64,000 nucleotides of DNA from Sinorhizobium fredii USDA 257 (GTDB taxonomy: Bacteria > Pseudomonadota > Alphaproteobacteria > Rhizobiales > Rhizobiaceae): contig NT_187151.1 in NCBI RefSeq assembly GCF_000265205.3, forward strand, positions 1 through 64,000. The letters run 5' to 3'. Every line of letters starts with the position of its first letter. The stretch's first letter is position 1. Shown here piece by piece: positions 9,581-19,616 of the stretch. Under the pieces are notes generated by a model. That model was not told the DNA's origin. It saw only the letters and a list, made by a program, of their open reading frames with translations, and did not search any database. The translations under genes and the position numbers were made by a program.

Positions 9581-9687
9581 ATCTCACCTTCGGCTCCAAA
9601 TGGCTGATTCATCCACTTGCCACATTGACCTTGGTCGGCTCGCACACCGTCAAAGGCAACGAAGCCGCCGCTCCAGTGCTGTCGTAA

Positions 9688-10336
9688 ACGATCTTGATCG
9701 ACCAGGCGTGGATGAGCCCGCTCCAAGGCACGTGCCGTCCGCGTTCCTGGAAGCGGAAGCTCAGTCACTTAGCCAACCGGCCAACTGAGCTCAATGACAT
9801 CTCCGGTTCGGCAAGGAGGCCCTTCTTTTTTCGCCGTGCGGAAAAACGTCTCGCGCGCCGCATTCACATGCATCTCTCCAACAAGGCATTTGCTTAACGC
9901 CTGCCAAGTGATGCGGGCGACGAGATCCTCCGCGTCGAGTCGCTTTCGCTCCACGAAGACGATCGCTTGCTCACGGAACAGATTTCCTTCACGAGAGTGC
10001 GGCCATTTTGCGCATAGACCAGGTTGTTAAAGGATCCCCGCATCATGACCTCCGCCGTCGGGTCCAAAGAACTGTAACCGGACGCCCCGGTTTTCGGAGC
10101 GACTTTCATCTGGGAGGCACATCTTGGGCCTTCAAGATGTCAGCGTCATGTCGAAGGAAAGAGGCTGGCTACTCGACCTGGACTTCGTCGGCCGGAGTTT
10201 TTGGACTTATGCGGCCGATGTGCCATTTCCGCCTTGTGGGTCTTGATGGGATTCGAACTAACGGCCATCCTTTGGATGGGCTAACGACTTGAATATACAG
10301 CAAGGCTCGATAATTTGAATGCCGAGCCGCAAGGCA
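9688..10336. other. Decayed stretch, no identified gene
   Basis: On the minus strand, two frames (10109-9954 and 9954-9769) read like pieces of one broken protein: SLDPTAEVMMRGSFNNLVY and, after a shift near 9960, ERKRLDAEDLVARITWQALSK and GPPCRTGDVIELSW. I do not recognise the family. The rest holds nothing I can support. Confidence 0.35.
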
Positions 10337-11566
10337 CTACTTCGCGAACTCACGGTACAGCTCGACCGTCGGTGCGTGCGTATCGATCGTGTCGGCGACC
10401 TTGGCGGCCATCGGCAGATTTTTCTTTTCCGCCTCCCATACCGCCCTAAAACGTTCAACCGTCTCGCGCGCCGTGTCGATCACCAGCTTTTCGGAAAGCT
10501 CCGCTTTCGCAGCCAGATGCGCCAGCTCGTCCTTCGACAGCGCCGCCATCTTTTTTGTGCGGGAGAAATTGAGCGCCGCCGTATCTTCCCCCTCGATGTA
10601 AGGGATAGTCGACAACAAGTCATACGCTGGCGAGAGCGCAGGGGTGCGGCGATCAGGATAGATGAGCGACCAGTTCTTCAGGTGCATGTCGCCATTGCCG
10701 ATTAGCGTGCTGAAGACTAGACGCCGGATGAATTCCGCCACGTCGGCCGTGCTGGTTTCGATCCCCAGCACGCGGCCGATCATCCGGTAATTGCCCTTAT
10801 CGTATTTGTGGTCGGGAAAGACGCCGAAGACTTGCGCAAAGTCCTCGATATGCACCGCTCCCTCCGGCGTGCGGTCAAAACGCTTGATCGCCAGCGCCTG
10901 CCCGTGCAGTTCACCCACCCCCTGCGGCAGGCCGCTTACGGCGTCGAGATCAACCAGCTGGAGCTCAGGCACGTCCATACCCATCATGCGGGCGATGGTC
11001 ATCATCGCGAACTCATTCTCGGGCACGCCGCTATATTGCTGAGACGGCAGCTTCACGATCCACGAGCCACCCGTGCCCTCGGCCGGAATGGTCAAGCCGC
11101 CGCCCTTTTTGTCGTTCTTAAAGGCCGAGAACTTCAGCTGCACACCTGCCAGCGAAAAGCGCAGCGCGTTCGGCCGCGCTTCGACGATAGCCTGCTCGTC
11201 ATCCGGAGGCGCGTCATCCCCTTCGGAGGGATGCACCGTCACAGCCCCAGGCAGGTCGCGGCCGAGCATCCAGAGCAGGAAGAATTCACGCGACGGCTTC
11301 ACACCCGCACGATCAGCGAGGTATTTGCGCAGCGGTCCTTCCGGCAGTAGGTTCGAGAAGAAGGGAGGGACCACCATGTTGTACGGCCTGAACTTCGTGA
11401 TGAGCGCCCCGAACGGGTCTTTCAGGGACAGGCTAAGCGTCCGCCGCTTTTCGTCTTCGATATAAGCCTCGTTGAACGCGAAGATGGTGCGCCCGTCCTG
11501 CAGATTCGTCAGGGTCGAAACCGGTTCCCCATACAGCCTGACATCGAGTACCGTGACCTTAGGCAT
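10337..11566 (-). CDS. hipA: HipA-family serine/threonine kinase toxin
   Basis: A 409-residue HipA toxin. Family members phosphorylate targets such as glutamyl-tRNA synthetase and drive growth arrest. The N-subdomain is visible (LPEGPLRKYLADRAG, EFFLLWMLGRDLPGAV), then SLAGVQLKFSA with the ATP-loop-like region, PSQQYSGVPENEFAMM, and the kinase core GNGDMHLKNWSLIY with catalytic Asp and Asn, followed by LSPAYDLLSTIPY. The start ATG at 11566 overlaps the end of hipB by 8 bases, implying translational coupling. The pair sits between two inverted IS6 copies in a field of broken genes and is the only intact non-IS unit there. This suggests it is retained by addiction. Confidence 0.9.
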   Translation of the reverse strand: MPKVTVLDVRLYGEPVSTLTNLQDGRTIFAFNEAYIEDEKRRTLSLSLKDPFGALITKFRPYNMVVPPFFSNLLPEGPLRKYLADRAGVKPSREFFLLWMLGRDLPGAVTVHPSEGDDAPPDDEQAIVEARPNALRFSLAGVQLKFSAFKNDKKGGGLTIPAEGTGGSWIVKLPSQQYSGVPENEFAMMTIARMMGMDVPELQLVDLDAVSGLPQGVGELHGQALAIKRFDRTPEGAVHIEDFAQVFGVFPDHKYDKGNYRMIGRVLGIETSTADVAEFIRRLVFSTLIGNGDMHLKNWSLIYPDRRTPALSPAYDLLSTIPYIEGEDTAALNFSRTKKMAALSKDELAHLAAKAELSEKLVIDTARETVERFRAVWEAEKKNLPMAAKVADTIDTHAPTVELYREFAK

Positions 11567-12149
11567 TATCGTCTTCCTCATCCAGCGCATAGGCCGAGCG
11601 AGGGACCGCGTCGTCACGGTCGCGGTGCACCGCGGCGTTGCGTAGGTGTCTTACGGCATGTGCGATCCTGCTCAGTTCCTGACGGGATGGAGGATCAGCC
11701 TGCCACCGTTCGAGGCGTGCAGTCGCCTCGTTGAATGTGTCCATCTCCTCGGCCGACAGAGGAAGATGCCGTAAGAGCGCGAGGCTATCTTTGAATGTAT
11801 CTGCCTCGGAAGCACTACCGAACCCGCCCCTGTGCTGCGCAAACCACCGCTCAAGGCGCCCCACCAGTTTGCGCTGGTCGGATGTCAGGACATCACTCGA
11901 TGCCGATGCACTATCGAGGATATTGCGGATTGCCGGCATCAGTTTTTTCGGGGCAAGGACTATCTCGAGGTCGAGCGCGCGCGCCACATCCACTAGGCTG
12001 CCAAGTCCGGGCTCCATGGTGCCCCGTTCTATCTGAGAAATATGGCTTTGCGTCAGGCCCGATCGTGCGCTCAGCTCGCGCTGGCTCATTTTCTGCGCTT
12101 CGCGCGCAGCGCGCAGCTGCTGCGTTATATGCTCCGTTTTATATGCCAT
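11559..12149 (-). CDS. hipB: HipB-like antitoxin and autorepressor
   Basis: A 196-residue antitoxin with an N-terminal Cro/CI-type helix-turn-helix (about residues 8-65: LRAAREAQKMSQRELSARSG, TQSHISQIERG, GSLVDVARAL). It is much longer than the short E. coli HipB, with an extra helical C-terminal part of about 120 residues that I do not recognise. It should bind and neutralise HipA and repress the operon. The ATG at 12149 was chosen because an upstream extension would read through the operator. Confidence 0.85.
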   Translation of the reverse strand: MAYKTEHITQQLRAAREAQKMSQRELSARSGLTQSHISQIERGTMEPGLGSLVDVARALDLEIVLAPKKLMPAIRNILDSASASSDVLTSDQRKLVGRLERWFAQHRGGFGSASEADTFKDSLALLRHLPLSAEEMDTFNEATARLERWQADPPSRQELSRIAHAVRHLRNAAVHRDRDDAVPRSAYALDEEDDNA

Positions 12150-12152
12150 ATC

Positions 12153-12191
12153 ATTATCCTGTATCGCAGGATGCGAAACATACAGGATAAT
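12153..12191. promoter_or_regulatory. Operator of hipBA (inverted repeat)
   Basis: ATTATCCTGTAT (12153-12164) and ATACAGGATAAT (12180-12191) are perfect inverted 12-mers separated by 15 bases, directly upstream of hipB. A further CAGGAT half-site lies at 12168-12173. The TATCC/GGATA half-sites recall those bound by E. coli HipB. Confidence 0.7.
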
Positions 12192-12307
12192 ATATAGAGG
12201 ATTCTCAGAGCAATGCAATGCCGATATACAAAACCGTATCAAAACGCTGACTTATATGGAATTATATATCAACTTGCAGCTTAGGACTCACAGTTACCCA
12301 TCAGCTC

Positions 12308-13123
12308 GGCACCGTAAAGTTAACCGACGGCTGAGGAAGATGTGCGTACATGGGCCATGTCAGAAGTTGCTCGTGATCCGCTTTATCGTCGCCACCGCTA
12401 TCCCGCTGAGATCATTGCGCACGCGGTATGGCTCTACTTTCGCTTTCCGCTCAGCCTGCGCATGGTTGAGGACATGCTGGCGTCCCGCGGCATCATCGTC
12501 ACGCATCAGACCATTCGAAGCTGGGCGGAGAAATTCGGACGGCATTTCGCCCGGGAGATCAAGCGACGGTCAGCCGGCTGCCTGGGCGACAAATGGCATC
12601 TCGACGAATGTGTGGTGGCCATCAATGGCAAGAAGCAGTGGCTCTGGCGTGCCGTCGATCAGGACGGCTTCGTCCTCGAAGTGCTGGTGCAAAGCCGCCG
12701 AAATGCCAAGGCGGCAAAGCGCCTGATGCGCAAGTTGCTGAAGGCTCAAGGGCGGACACCACGGGTCATGATCACCGACAAGCTCCGGTCCTATGATGCC
12801 GCCAGGCGCGACCTCATGCCCGGTGTCGAACACCGGTCGCACAAAGGCCTAAATAATCGAGCGGAAAATTCGCACCAGCCGACCCGACGACGCGAAAGGA
12901 CCATGAAACGCTTCAAGTCGGCACGCCAGCTTCAGCGGTTCGTTTCCATGATCCGATTGCCAACCTGTTCCACTTTCCCCGCAATACGCTGTCATCGGCT
13001 CAACATCAAGACCTGCGTAACGCCGCCATGCAAATCTGGAGCAAAATCGCGTGTGTCGCCGCAGCCTGACAGCCGTCCCCGCCAGCTATCGCTGCATCAA
13101 TCCGCTGATAACTTTACAGTGCC
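12308..13123 (+). mobile_element. IS6-family insertion sequence, second copy (816 bp), inverted
   Basis: Same ends as the copy at 7996-8815 but in the opposite orientation. It is 4 bases shorter because one CCAT unit is missing. Flanking octamers ATCAGCTC and GGAAGGGG do not match, so no target duplication remains. Together with the first copy it encloses 3.5 kb holding hipBA. Confidence 0.85.
12357..13069 (+). pseudogene. IS6-family transposase, frameshifted
   Basis: It matches the transposase at 8050-8766 up to the RFVS segment. There TCCATCCATGATCC of the intact copy is TCCATGATCC, a loss of one CCAT repeat near 12950. The shift replaces the last 45 or so residues and lets the frame run on out of the element to 13394. 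The DDE residues lie before the lesion. The normal stop would be at 13067-13069. Confidence 0.85.
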
Positions 13124-13337
13124 GGAAGGGGGCACCTCCCCATTGCGCATTCAGGGATCACATCGGCCCCAAGGTTGCTGCTCCGGTCTCTTGTGCGCAC
13201 CGCAGCGTAGGTCCTTGCGCACAAGTAGTCACGTTGATCTTCATCCAGCTCCCTCAAGTCTCGAAGACCCAACCGCGCAACATACACCGGATCACGAATG
13301 GACGTCGCGTAGGCCGCGGCTCACGAAAGGCAGGGGT

Positions 13338-13365
13338 GATGAACTGGGGACGATGAACTGGGGAC
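13338..13365. repeat. Tandem repeat, 2 x 14 bp
   Basis: GATGAACTGGGGAC occurs twice without a gap (13338-13351 and 13352-13365), followed by a third GA. The motif resembles the GTCCCCAGTTCATC termini of some insertion sequences, but no element is recognisable around it. Confidence 0.7.
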
Positions 13366-13464
13366 GATTTCTGGCCTCGCCTGACGCGTCCTAATGGGGA
13401 CCACACCGTCAGCGCCGGCCGAATGACACGTGGCACCGCGACCTGCACGGCGCCTGATCTGCAA

Positions 13465-13670
13465 ACGAAGCGACTATCAAGTTCGCAACATCTATCCTGG
13501 CCGCCCAGCGCGGCTGTCATGAATCGTAGGACAGTCTGCAAGCCGGCTTCAGCACAGCCTGGTTCGCCGAGCACCACTTCGACGACTACAGCGGTCCGTC
13601 GCCTTTGTCGATCGTGACCCACTGCGCCGGTTTGACTACGACCATTGGCGCGTCGGACGCTTTCGACAAT
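13465..13670 (+). pseudogene. Luciferase-like flavin monooxygenase fragment
   Basis: One frame reads ATIKFATSILAAQRG, then a stop near 13525, then GFSTAWFAEHHFDDYSG and PSPLSIVTHCAGLTTTI. This is the typical N-terminal region of LLM-class flavin oxidoreductases (the AWFAEHHF motif). There is no start codon, and the rest of the protein is missing. The nifH control region begins right behind it. Confidence 0.6.
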
Positions 13671-13682
13671 TGTTTGTGAAAT

Positions 13683-13698
13683 TGTCGGCTCCGCGACA
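13683..13698 (+). promoter_or_regulatory. NifA upstream activator sequence
   Basis: TGT (13683-13685), ten bases, ACA (13696-13698): a perfect TGT-N10-ACA element, about 105 bases ahead of the sigma-54 promoter of nifH, a normal distance for NifA activation. Confidence 0.8.
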
Positions 13699-13746
13699 CA
13701 GGCTTGCGTCTGGGTCGGCTACTTCTCCTAATCTAAGTAGCTGTAA

Positions 13747-14781
<1,035 letters not shown>

Positions 14782-14877
14782 CCGCCGCCGCAGACGCTGC
14801 CCGGGACGGTGATCCGGTGCGACATTCCACCAATGGTGCCTCTTCTTGGAGGACACGCAAAAAAGGGGGCAGGCCCA

Positions 14878-16392
14878 ATGAGCCTCGATTACGAGAATGA
14901 CAGTGCGCTCCATCAGGAGCTGATCACGCAAGTGCTGTCGCAGTACCCACACAAGGCGGCCAAGCGTCGCCAAAAGCACCTCAGTGTCGCATCGGACCGC
15001 GAGGCGGTCGGGGAGGAGGGCGAGACCCTCTCCGAATGCGACGTGAAGTCGAACATCAAGTCGATCCCCGGGGTGATGACGATCCGCGGCTGCGCCTATG
15101 CGGGCTCGAAGGGCGTGGTCTGGGGCCCGGTCAAGGATATGGTCCACATCTCGCACGGCCCGGTTGGCTGCGGTCAGTATTCCTGGTCGCAGCGCCGCAA
15201 CTATTATGTCGGCACCACCGGCGTCGACACCTTCGTGACGATGCAGTTCACCTCCGACTTTCAGGAGAAGGACATCGTCTTTGGTGGCGACAAGAAGCTG
15301 GAACAGGTCATCGACGAGATCGAGGAGCTGTTTCCCCTCAACAACGGCATCACCATCCAGTCCGAATGTCCGATCGGCCTGATTGGCGACGACATCGAAG
15401 CGGTGTCGCGCAAGAAGGCCGTCGAACACGAAACGACGATCGTGCCGGTGCGCTGCGAAGGCTTCCGCGGCGTCTCGCAGTCGCTCGGCCATCACATCGC
15501 CAACGACGCCATCCGCGACTGGGTGTTCGACAAGGCGGACGACAAGACGGACGTCGAGTTCGAAACCGGTCCCTACGATGTCAACGTCATCGGCGATTAC
15601 AACATCGGCGGCGACGCCTGGGCGTCGCGCATCCTGCTCGAGGAGATCGGGCTGCGCGTCGTCGGCAACTGGTCGGGCGACGCCACGCTCGCGGAAGTGG
15701 AGCGGGCCCCCAGGGCCAAGCTCAACCTCATCCACTGCTACCGGTCGATGAACTACATCTGCCGGCACATGGAGGAAAGATACGCCATCCCCTGGATGGA
15801 ATACAACTTCTTCGGCCCCTCCCAGATCGAAGCCTCTCTGCGCAAGATAGCCAGGCATTTCGGCCCGACGATCGAAGAACGGGCCGAGAGGGTCATCGCC
15901 AAGTACCGGCCGCTGGTCGACGCCGTGATCGACAAGTACTGGCCGCGCCTCCAGGGCAAGCGAGTGATGCTCTATGTCGGTGGTTTGCGCCCCCGCCACG
16001 TCATCACCGCCTATGAGGACCTCGGCATGCAGATCGTCGGCACCGGCTACGAATTCGCCCACAACGACGACTATCAGCGCACCGGCCACTACGTGAAGAC
16101 GGGCACGCTGATCTATGACGACGCGACCAGTTACGAACTGGACACGTTCATCGAGCGGATCCGCCCCGATCTGGTCGGCTCCGGCATCAAGGAGAAGTAT
16201 CCGGTGCAGAAGATGGGCATCCCGTTTCGCCAGATGCACTCCTGGGATTATTCCGGCCCCTATCACGGCTATGACGGCTTCGCCATCTTCGCCCGCGACA
16301 TGGATCTCGCCATCAACAATCCGGTCTGGGATCTTTACGACGCGCCCTGGAAGAAAATGACCGTGCCGACGGCCGCAGTTGCAGCCGAATGA
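14878..16392 (+). CDS. nifD: Nitrogenase MoFe protein alpha chain NifD
   Basis: A 504-residue alpha subunit that holds the FeMo cofactor and, with NifK, the P cluster. Ligand regions are intact: P-cluster Cys in [21 protein letters not shown] and [12 protein letters not shown]; the FeMo-co Cys in [10 protein letters not shown]; and the FeMo-co His in [18 protein letters not shown]. Start ATG 14878 follows AAAAGGGGGC. The gap to nifH is 96 bases, which is usual in rhizobia. No sign of decay. Confidence 0.98.
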   Translation: MSLDYENDSALHQELITQVLSQYPHKAAKRRQKHLSVASDREAVGEEGETLSECDVKSNIKSIPGVMTIRGCAYAGSKGVVWGPVKDMVHISHGPVGCGQYSWSQRRNYYVGTTGVDTFVTMQFTSDFQEKDIVFGGDKKLEQVIDEIEELFPLNNGITIQSECPIGLIGDDIEAVSRKKAVEHETTIVPVRCEGFRGVSQSLGHHIANDAIRDWVFDKADDKTDVEFETGPYDVNVIGDYNIGGDAWASRILLEEIGLRVVGNWSGDATLAEVERAPRAKLNLIHCYRSMNYICRHMEERYAIPWMEYNFFGPSQIEASLRKIARHFGPTIEERAERVIAKYRPLVDAVIDKYWPRLQGKRVMLYVGGLRPRHVITAYEDLGMQIVGTGYEFAHNDDYQRTGHYVKTGTLIYDDATSYELDTFIERIRPDLVGSGIKEKYPVQKMGIPFRQMHSWDYSGPYHGYDGFAIFARDMDLAINNPVWDLYDAPWKKMTVPTAAVAAE

Positions 16393-16487
16393 TCGTCCGG
16401 TCTTGCGCGGCACGAGGACCGCGGCAAGACCGGAAACCTCTCGAACATCCCTGGCCTAAGAGGCCAGATCAAGAAGGGTCAAACACC

Positions 16488-18029
16488 ATGCCGCAATCGG
16501 CTGAGAAGATACTCGACCATGCGCCGCTGTTTCGCGAGCCGGAATACCGGCAGATGCTCGCGGAGAAGAAGCTGAACTTCGAATGTCCGCACCCCGAACG
16601 GCTCGTCACGGACCAGCGCGAATACAGCAAGGGCTGGGAATATCGCGAGAAAAACCTCGCCCGCGAGGCGCTCGTCGTCAACCCCGCCAAGGCCTGTCAA
16701 CCGTTGGGGGCGGTGTTCGCAGCCGCCGGCTTCGAGCGGACGATGTCGTTCGTCCATGGCAGTCAGGGCTGCGTGGCCTATTATCGCTCGCACTTGTCGC
16801 GCCACTTCAAGGAGCCGGCTTCGGCCGTTTCGTCCTCGATGACCGAGGATGCGGCGGTGTTCGGCGGCCTGAAGAACCTGGTCGACGGGCTCGCCAATAC
16901 CTACGCGCTCTACGATCCGAAGATGATTGCCGTCTCCACCACCTGTATGGCCGAGGTCATCGGCGACGACCTGCATGGCTTCATTGAGAACGCCAAGAGC
17001 GAAGGCGCAGTCCCGCCCGAATTCGACGTGCCGTTCGCTCACACGCCCGCCTTCGTCGGCAGCCATGTCGACGGCTATGACAGCATGGTCAAGGGCATCC
17101 TGGAGCACTTCTGGAAGGGCCAGGCGCGCACGCAAGCGGCCGGCACGATCAACATCATCCCGGGCTTCGACGGCTTTTGCGTCGGCAACAACCGCGAGCT
17201 CCAGCGCCTGCTCACCCTGATGGGCGTGTCCTACACCTTCATCCAGGATGCCTCCGACCAGTTCGATACGCCGTCCGACGGCGAATACCGCATGTATGAC
17301 GGGGGCACGACGATCAAGGCGCTGAGGGCGGCACTCAATGCCGAGGCGACGCTGTCGCTGCAGCACTACAACAGCCGCAAGACGCTCGAATATTGCCGGG
17401 AGGTCGGTCAGGCCACCGCCGCCTTCCATTACCCGCTCGGGATCAACGCCACCGACGCGTTCCTGATGAAGGTGTCGGCGATTTCCGGCCGGGAAATCCC
17501 CGAGACGATACGCCTGGAACGCGGCCGGCTGGTCGACGCCATGGCCGACAGCCAATCCTGGCTGCATGGCAAGACATACGCGATCTACGGCGATCCGGAC
17601 TTCGTCTACGCCATGGCCCGCTTCGTCATGGAGACCGGCGGCGAGCCGCGGCATTGCCTCGCCACCAACGGCACGGCGGCCTGGCAGGCCGAGATGACCG
17701 AGCTGCTCGCCTCTTCTCCCTTCGGCAAGCAGGCAAAGGTCTGGCCGGGAAAGGATCTCTGGGCCTTGCGCTCGCTGCTCTTCACCGAGCCGGTCGACCT
17801 GCTGATCGGCAATTCCTACGGCAAGTATCTCGAGCGCGATACCGGCACGCCGCTGATCCGGCTGATGTTCCCGATCTTCGACCGCCACCACCACCACCGC
17901 TTTCCGCTCATGGGCTACCAGGGCGGCCTGCGCCTGCTGACGACGATCCTCGACACGATCTTCGACCGCCTCGATCGCGAAACGATGCAGACGGCGGTGA
18001 CCGATTATTCCTATGACCTGACCCGCTAG
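16488..18029 (+). CDS. nifK: Nitrogenase MoFe protein beta chain NifK
   Basis: A 513-residue beta subunit. P-cluster ligands are in [26 protein letters not shown] and [13 protein letters not shown]. The C-terminal half is complete ([31 protein letters not shown]). Start ATG at 16488 after AAGAAGGGTCAAAC. After the stop come about 250 bases without nifE, nifN or nifX. Near 18190 a short frame recalls the end of a lost gene, so the nifENX set must be elsewhere, as in strains with two nifHDK copies. Confidence 0.98.
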   Translation: MPQSAEKILDHAPLFREPEYRQMLAEKKLNFECPHPERLVTDQREYSKGWEYREKNLAREALVVNPAKACQPLGAVFAAAGFERTMSFVHGSQGCVAYYRSHLSRHFKEPASAVSSSMTEDAAVFGGLKNLVDGLANTYALYDPKMIAVSTTCMAEVIGDDLHGFIENAKSEGAVPPEFDVPFAHTPAFVGSHVDGYDSMVKGILEHFWKGQARTQAAGTINIIPGFDGFCVGNNRELQRLLTLMGVSYTFIQDASDQFDTPSDGEYRMYDGGTTIKALRAALNAEATLSLQHYNSRKTLEYCREVGQATAAFHYPLGINATDAFLMKVSAISGREIPETIRLERGRLVDAMADSQSWLHGKTYAIYGDPDFVYAMARFVMETGGEPRHCLATNGTAAWQAEMTELLASSPFGKQAKVWPGKDLWALRSLLFTEPVDLLIGNSYGKYLERDTGTPLIRLMFPIFDRHHHHRFPLMGYQGGLRLLTTILDTIFDRLDRETMQTAVTDYSYDLTR

Positions 18030-18281
18030 AGCGGCGGTCGGCAAAACGCCGGCCCGGGAGCCGCACCATGGGATCGCGAGCGTTGAAATGGGCTGATCGT
18101 TTAGCTCATGCGCTATCGGAACTGCGCTCGGAAGTGCATTCGGACAGCCACCTGATCATTCTAAAGGGGCATAGCGGCATATGAATTTTGCATGGAGAGA
18201 GACAGACGGTTGTGTAGTATTGTCGGCCACTCACGGGATCGCCTCGACTAAAGAGGGCCCGTGCTTCAGGACGAGGACTAA

Positions 18282-18770
18282 ATGATGACAGCGTTATCTG
18301 ATCCCCGGTTTACTCGAGCTGTCAGTGACGATGGATCGTTGGCCACTCCTTTCATGAAATGCCTCGCGCGGTTGGTCCGCGCTCAGGATTCCTACGGATT
18401 ATGGAGGGATAAATGTGACGCCGAGTTGCTGGCCAACTTCACAGTTACGGAGGAGCAGCGGCGAGCCATCCCCGTCATCGGCGACCCCGAGCCGGACGTG
18501 CTGTTGAGGCTCGACCTTTTTTACGCCGCCGTCGGCGTCGCTATCGAGGAGCGCTCGGGGCTTTTGATCTCGCGAACGCTGGAGATCAGCGATGAGGGCA
18601 TCGGCCGAGTGCTCTTCACAACCAGGCGGCTGGTGGTGCTGTCGAAGACCCTACGTGACGCTCACCGTTTCGGCTTCAATACACTTGGCAAATGCGCCAA
18701 GACTGGCACGAAGTTGGTCAAGGATGCGATCAAAAGCATCGAAGCTTATCCGGACGTGGCGCGGGCATAA
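18282..18770 (+). CDS. NifX-associated nitrogen fixation protein (DUF269)
   Basis: A 162-residue DUF269 protein, a family found only next to nif genes, usually behind nifX; its role in FeMo-co assembly is unclear. Typical blocks are FMKCLARLVRAQDSYG, WRDKCDAELLANF, EEQRRAIPVIGDPEPD and GRVLFTTRRLVVLSKTLRDAHRFGF. Two ATG codons stand in tandem at 18282 and 18285. The ACGAGGAC upstream can serve as ribosome site. nifE, nifN and nifX, which normally precede it, are absent. A decayed second copy of this region follows at 19.56-19.96 kb. Confidence 0.88.
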   Translation: MMTALSDPRFTRAVSDDGSLATPFMKCLARLVRAQDSYGLWRDKCDAELLANFTVTEEQRRAIPVIGDPEPDVLLRLDLFYAAVGVAIEERSGLLISRTLEISDEGIGRVLFTTRRLVVLSKTLRDAHRFGFNTLGKCAKTGTKLVKDAIKSIEAYPDVARA

Positions 18771-18792
18771 TGTGCCTGCAAGGAATAAGACC

Positions 18793-18996
18793 ATGACAGA
18801 TCTTGAAAAACTCAAGCAGAGGGTTCAAAAACTGCAGTCACGCGCTGCGACTGCGAAGACGCAATTGCATGACCTTGCCGAGTGCCTTCCGAACTATTGG
18901 ACCGAAATAGTGGGCGTCGCCGAAAAAACATTCGACGCTTTTGCTCAGTTGGACGCTGCCAAAAGAGAACTCGCCGCGTCGGAGAATTCACGATGA
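18793..18996 (+). CDS. DUF683 small nif-associated protein
   Basis: A 67-residue helical protein of the DUF683 (CCE_0567) family, which in nif clusters directly follows DUF269. It starts MTDLEKLKQRVQKLQSR and contains LPNYWTEIVGVAEKTFDAF. AAGGAATAAG precedes the ATG at 18793. Its stop overlaps the start of the broken fdxB (ATGA), so the two were translationally coupled. Confidence 0.85.
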   Translation: MTDLEKLKQRVQKLQSRAATAKTQLHDLAECLPNYWTEIVGVAEKTFDAFAQLDAAKRELAASENSR

Positions 18997-19273
18997 AAAG
19001 CTCGTTCGTGACCCGCCGCTTCAGCTGGTGCCGGAATATCTATTATGCATCGGCTGCGGCTGCTGACTCGGGGCGCGAGGTATGCACCTTCACGGGATCA
19101 ATGACGCAGGTGAAATTCTCGGTCTTTTGCGATGCCGAGGACGATCATTCCAGCAACCAGATCATGTGATCATGTCCGGCGACAGCGCCGGCCGCTGTAT
19201 CGGCTGCGGAGCCGGAGTGCGTGTTTGGCCAAACCGCCAGAATCATGTTGCGGCCGACGACATTGCCGCATGA
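18993..19273 (+). pseudogene. fdxB: fdxB-like 2[4Fe-4S] ferredoxin, decayed
   Basis: The frame opened at 18993 (MKSSFVTRRFSW) resembles the start of FdxB, but the first cysteine cluster is lost. After a frame change near 19080 the text continues as HGINDAGEI and then SGDSAGRCIGCGAGVRVWPN. The last motif should read C-I-G-C-G-A-C-x-x-x-C-P. Two of its four cysteines are replaced (Gly and Trp), so no normal cluster can form. With the frameshift and missing first cluster, this is a pseudogene. Its place behind DUF683 is the standard position of fdxB in rhizobial nif clusters. Confidence 0.75.
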
Positions 19274-19301
19274 TCCCACAAACAAAACCAGGAAAACGGC
19301 G

Positions 19302-19616
19302 TTGTCTTTTGGTATCTTTCATCGAATTCTATGGCTGTTCCTATGCGCCAACACTCTTATAGTCTACCTCGTAACGGGGTCCATCAGTGACGCAGTCGTC
19401 ACGACTGTGGTTGGTTCGCTGCTTCTGCAGCTAGCATATTTCGGACACGTACTCTTTCTGCTCTGGCGGGCTCACTGCGCCCGGAGAGCTCGTCAAACGA
19501 CCGGGCAATTCCATGGAGAGGGACAGCCCGGGGACCCTCGTATAGCGGGCACTCACGGGCGCACTGATGGGGATCCGTGCTTCGAGGACGAGGACTCTCG
19601 ATCGGCCCCTTGCTAA
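19302..19616 (+). CDS. ExoX/Psi-like small membrane protein (exopolysaccharide repressor type)
   Basis: A frame of about 104 residues whose first 60 match the small inner-membrane repressors of exopolysaccharide synthesis (ExoX of Sinorhizobium, Psi of R. leguminosarum). It has a first helix (FHRILWLFLCANTLIVYLV), the TGS turn followed by VVTTVVGSLLLQLAYFGHVLFLLW, then a basic tail. Start TTG 19302 is a guess; the frame is open further upstream over the fdxB relic. The tail after residue 65 looks like unrelated sequence derived from the decayed nif copy, so the protein may be hybrid or fading. Confidence 0.5.
   Translation: MSFGIFHRILWLFLCANTLIVYLVTGSISDAVVTTVVGSLLLQLAYFGHVLFLLWRAHCARRARQTTGQFHGEGQPGDPRIAGTHGRTDGDPCFEDEDSRSAPC

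Noticed and set aside
10240..10300. Sequence TGGGATTCGAACTAACGGCC resembling the complement of a tRNA 3' half and a possible integration site
   Set aside because: The T-arm stem does not pair and no acceptor, D or anticodon arm can be built around it.
13338..13365. Short tandem repeat as start of a CRISPR array
   Set aside because: Only two contiguous 14-base units without spacers; no CRISPR array is seen anywhere in the window.
12342..13394. A 350-residue open frame starting as IS6 transposase
   Set aside because: It is the frameshifted transposase running out of the element; the last 140 residues are not a real protein.
16479..18044. Long minus-strand frame over nifK
   Set aside because: Same shadow effect of strong codon bias; no family resemblance.
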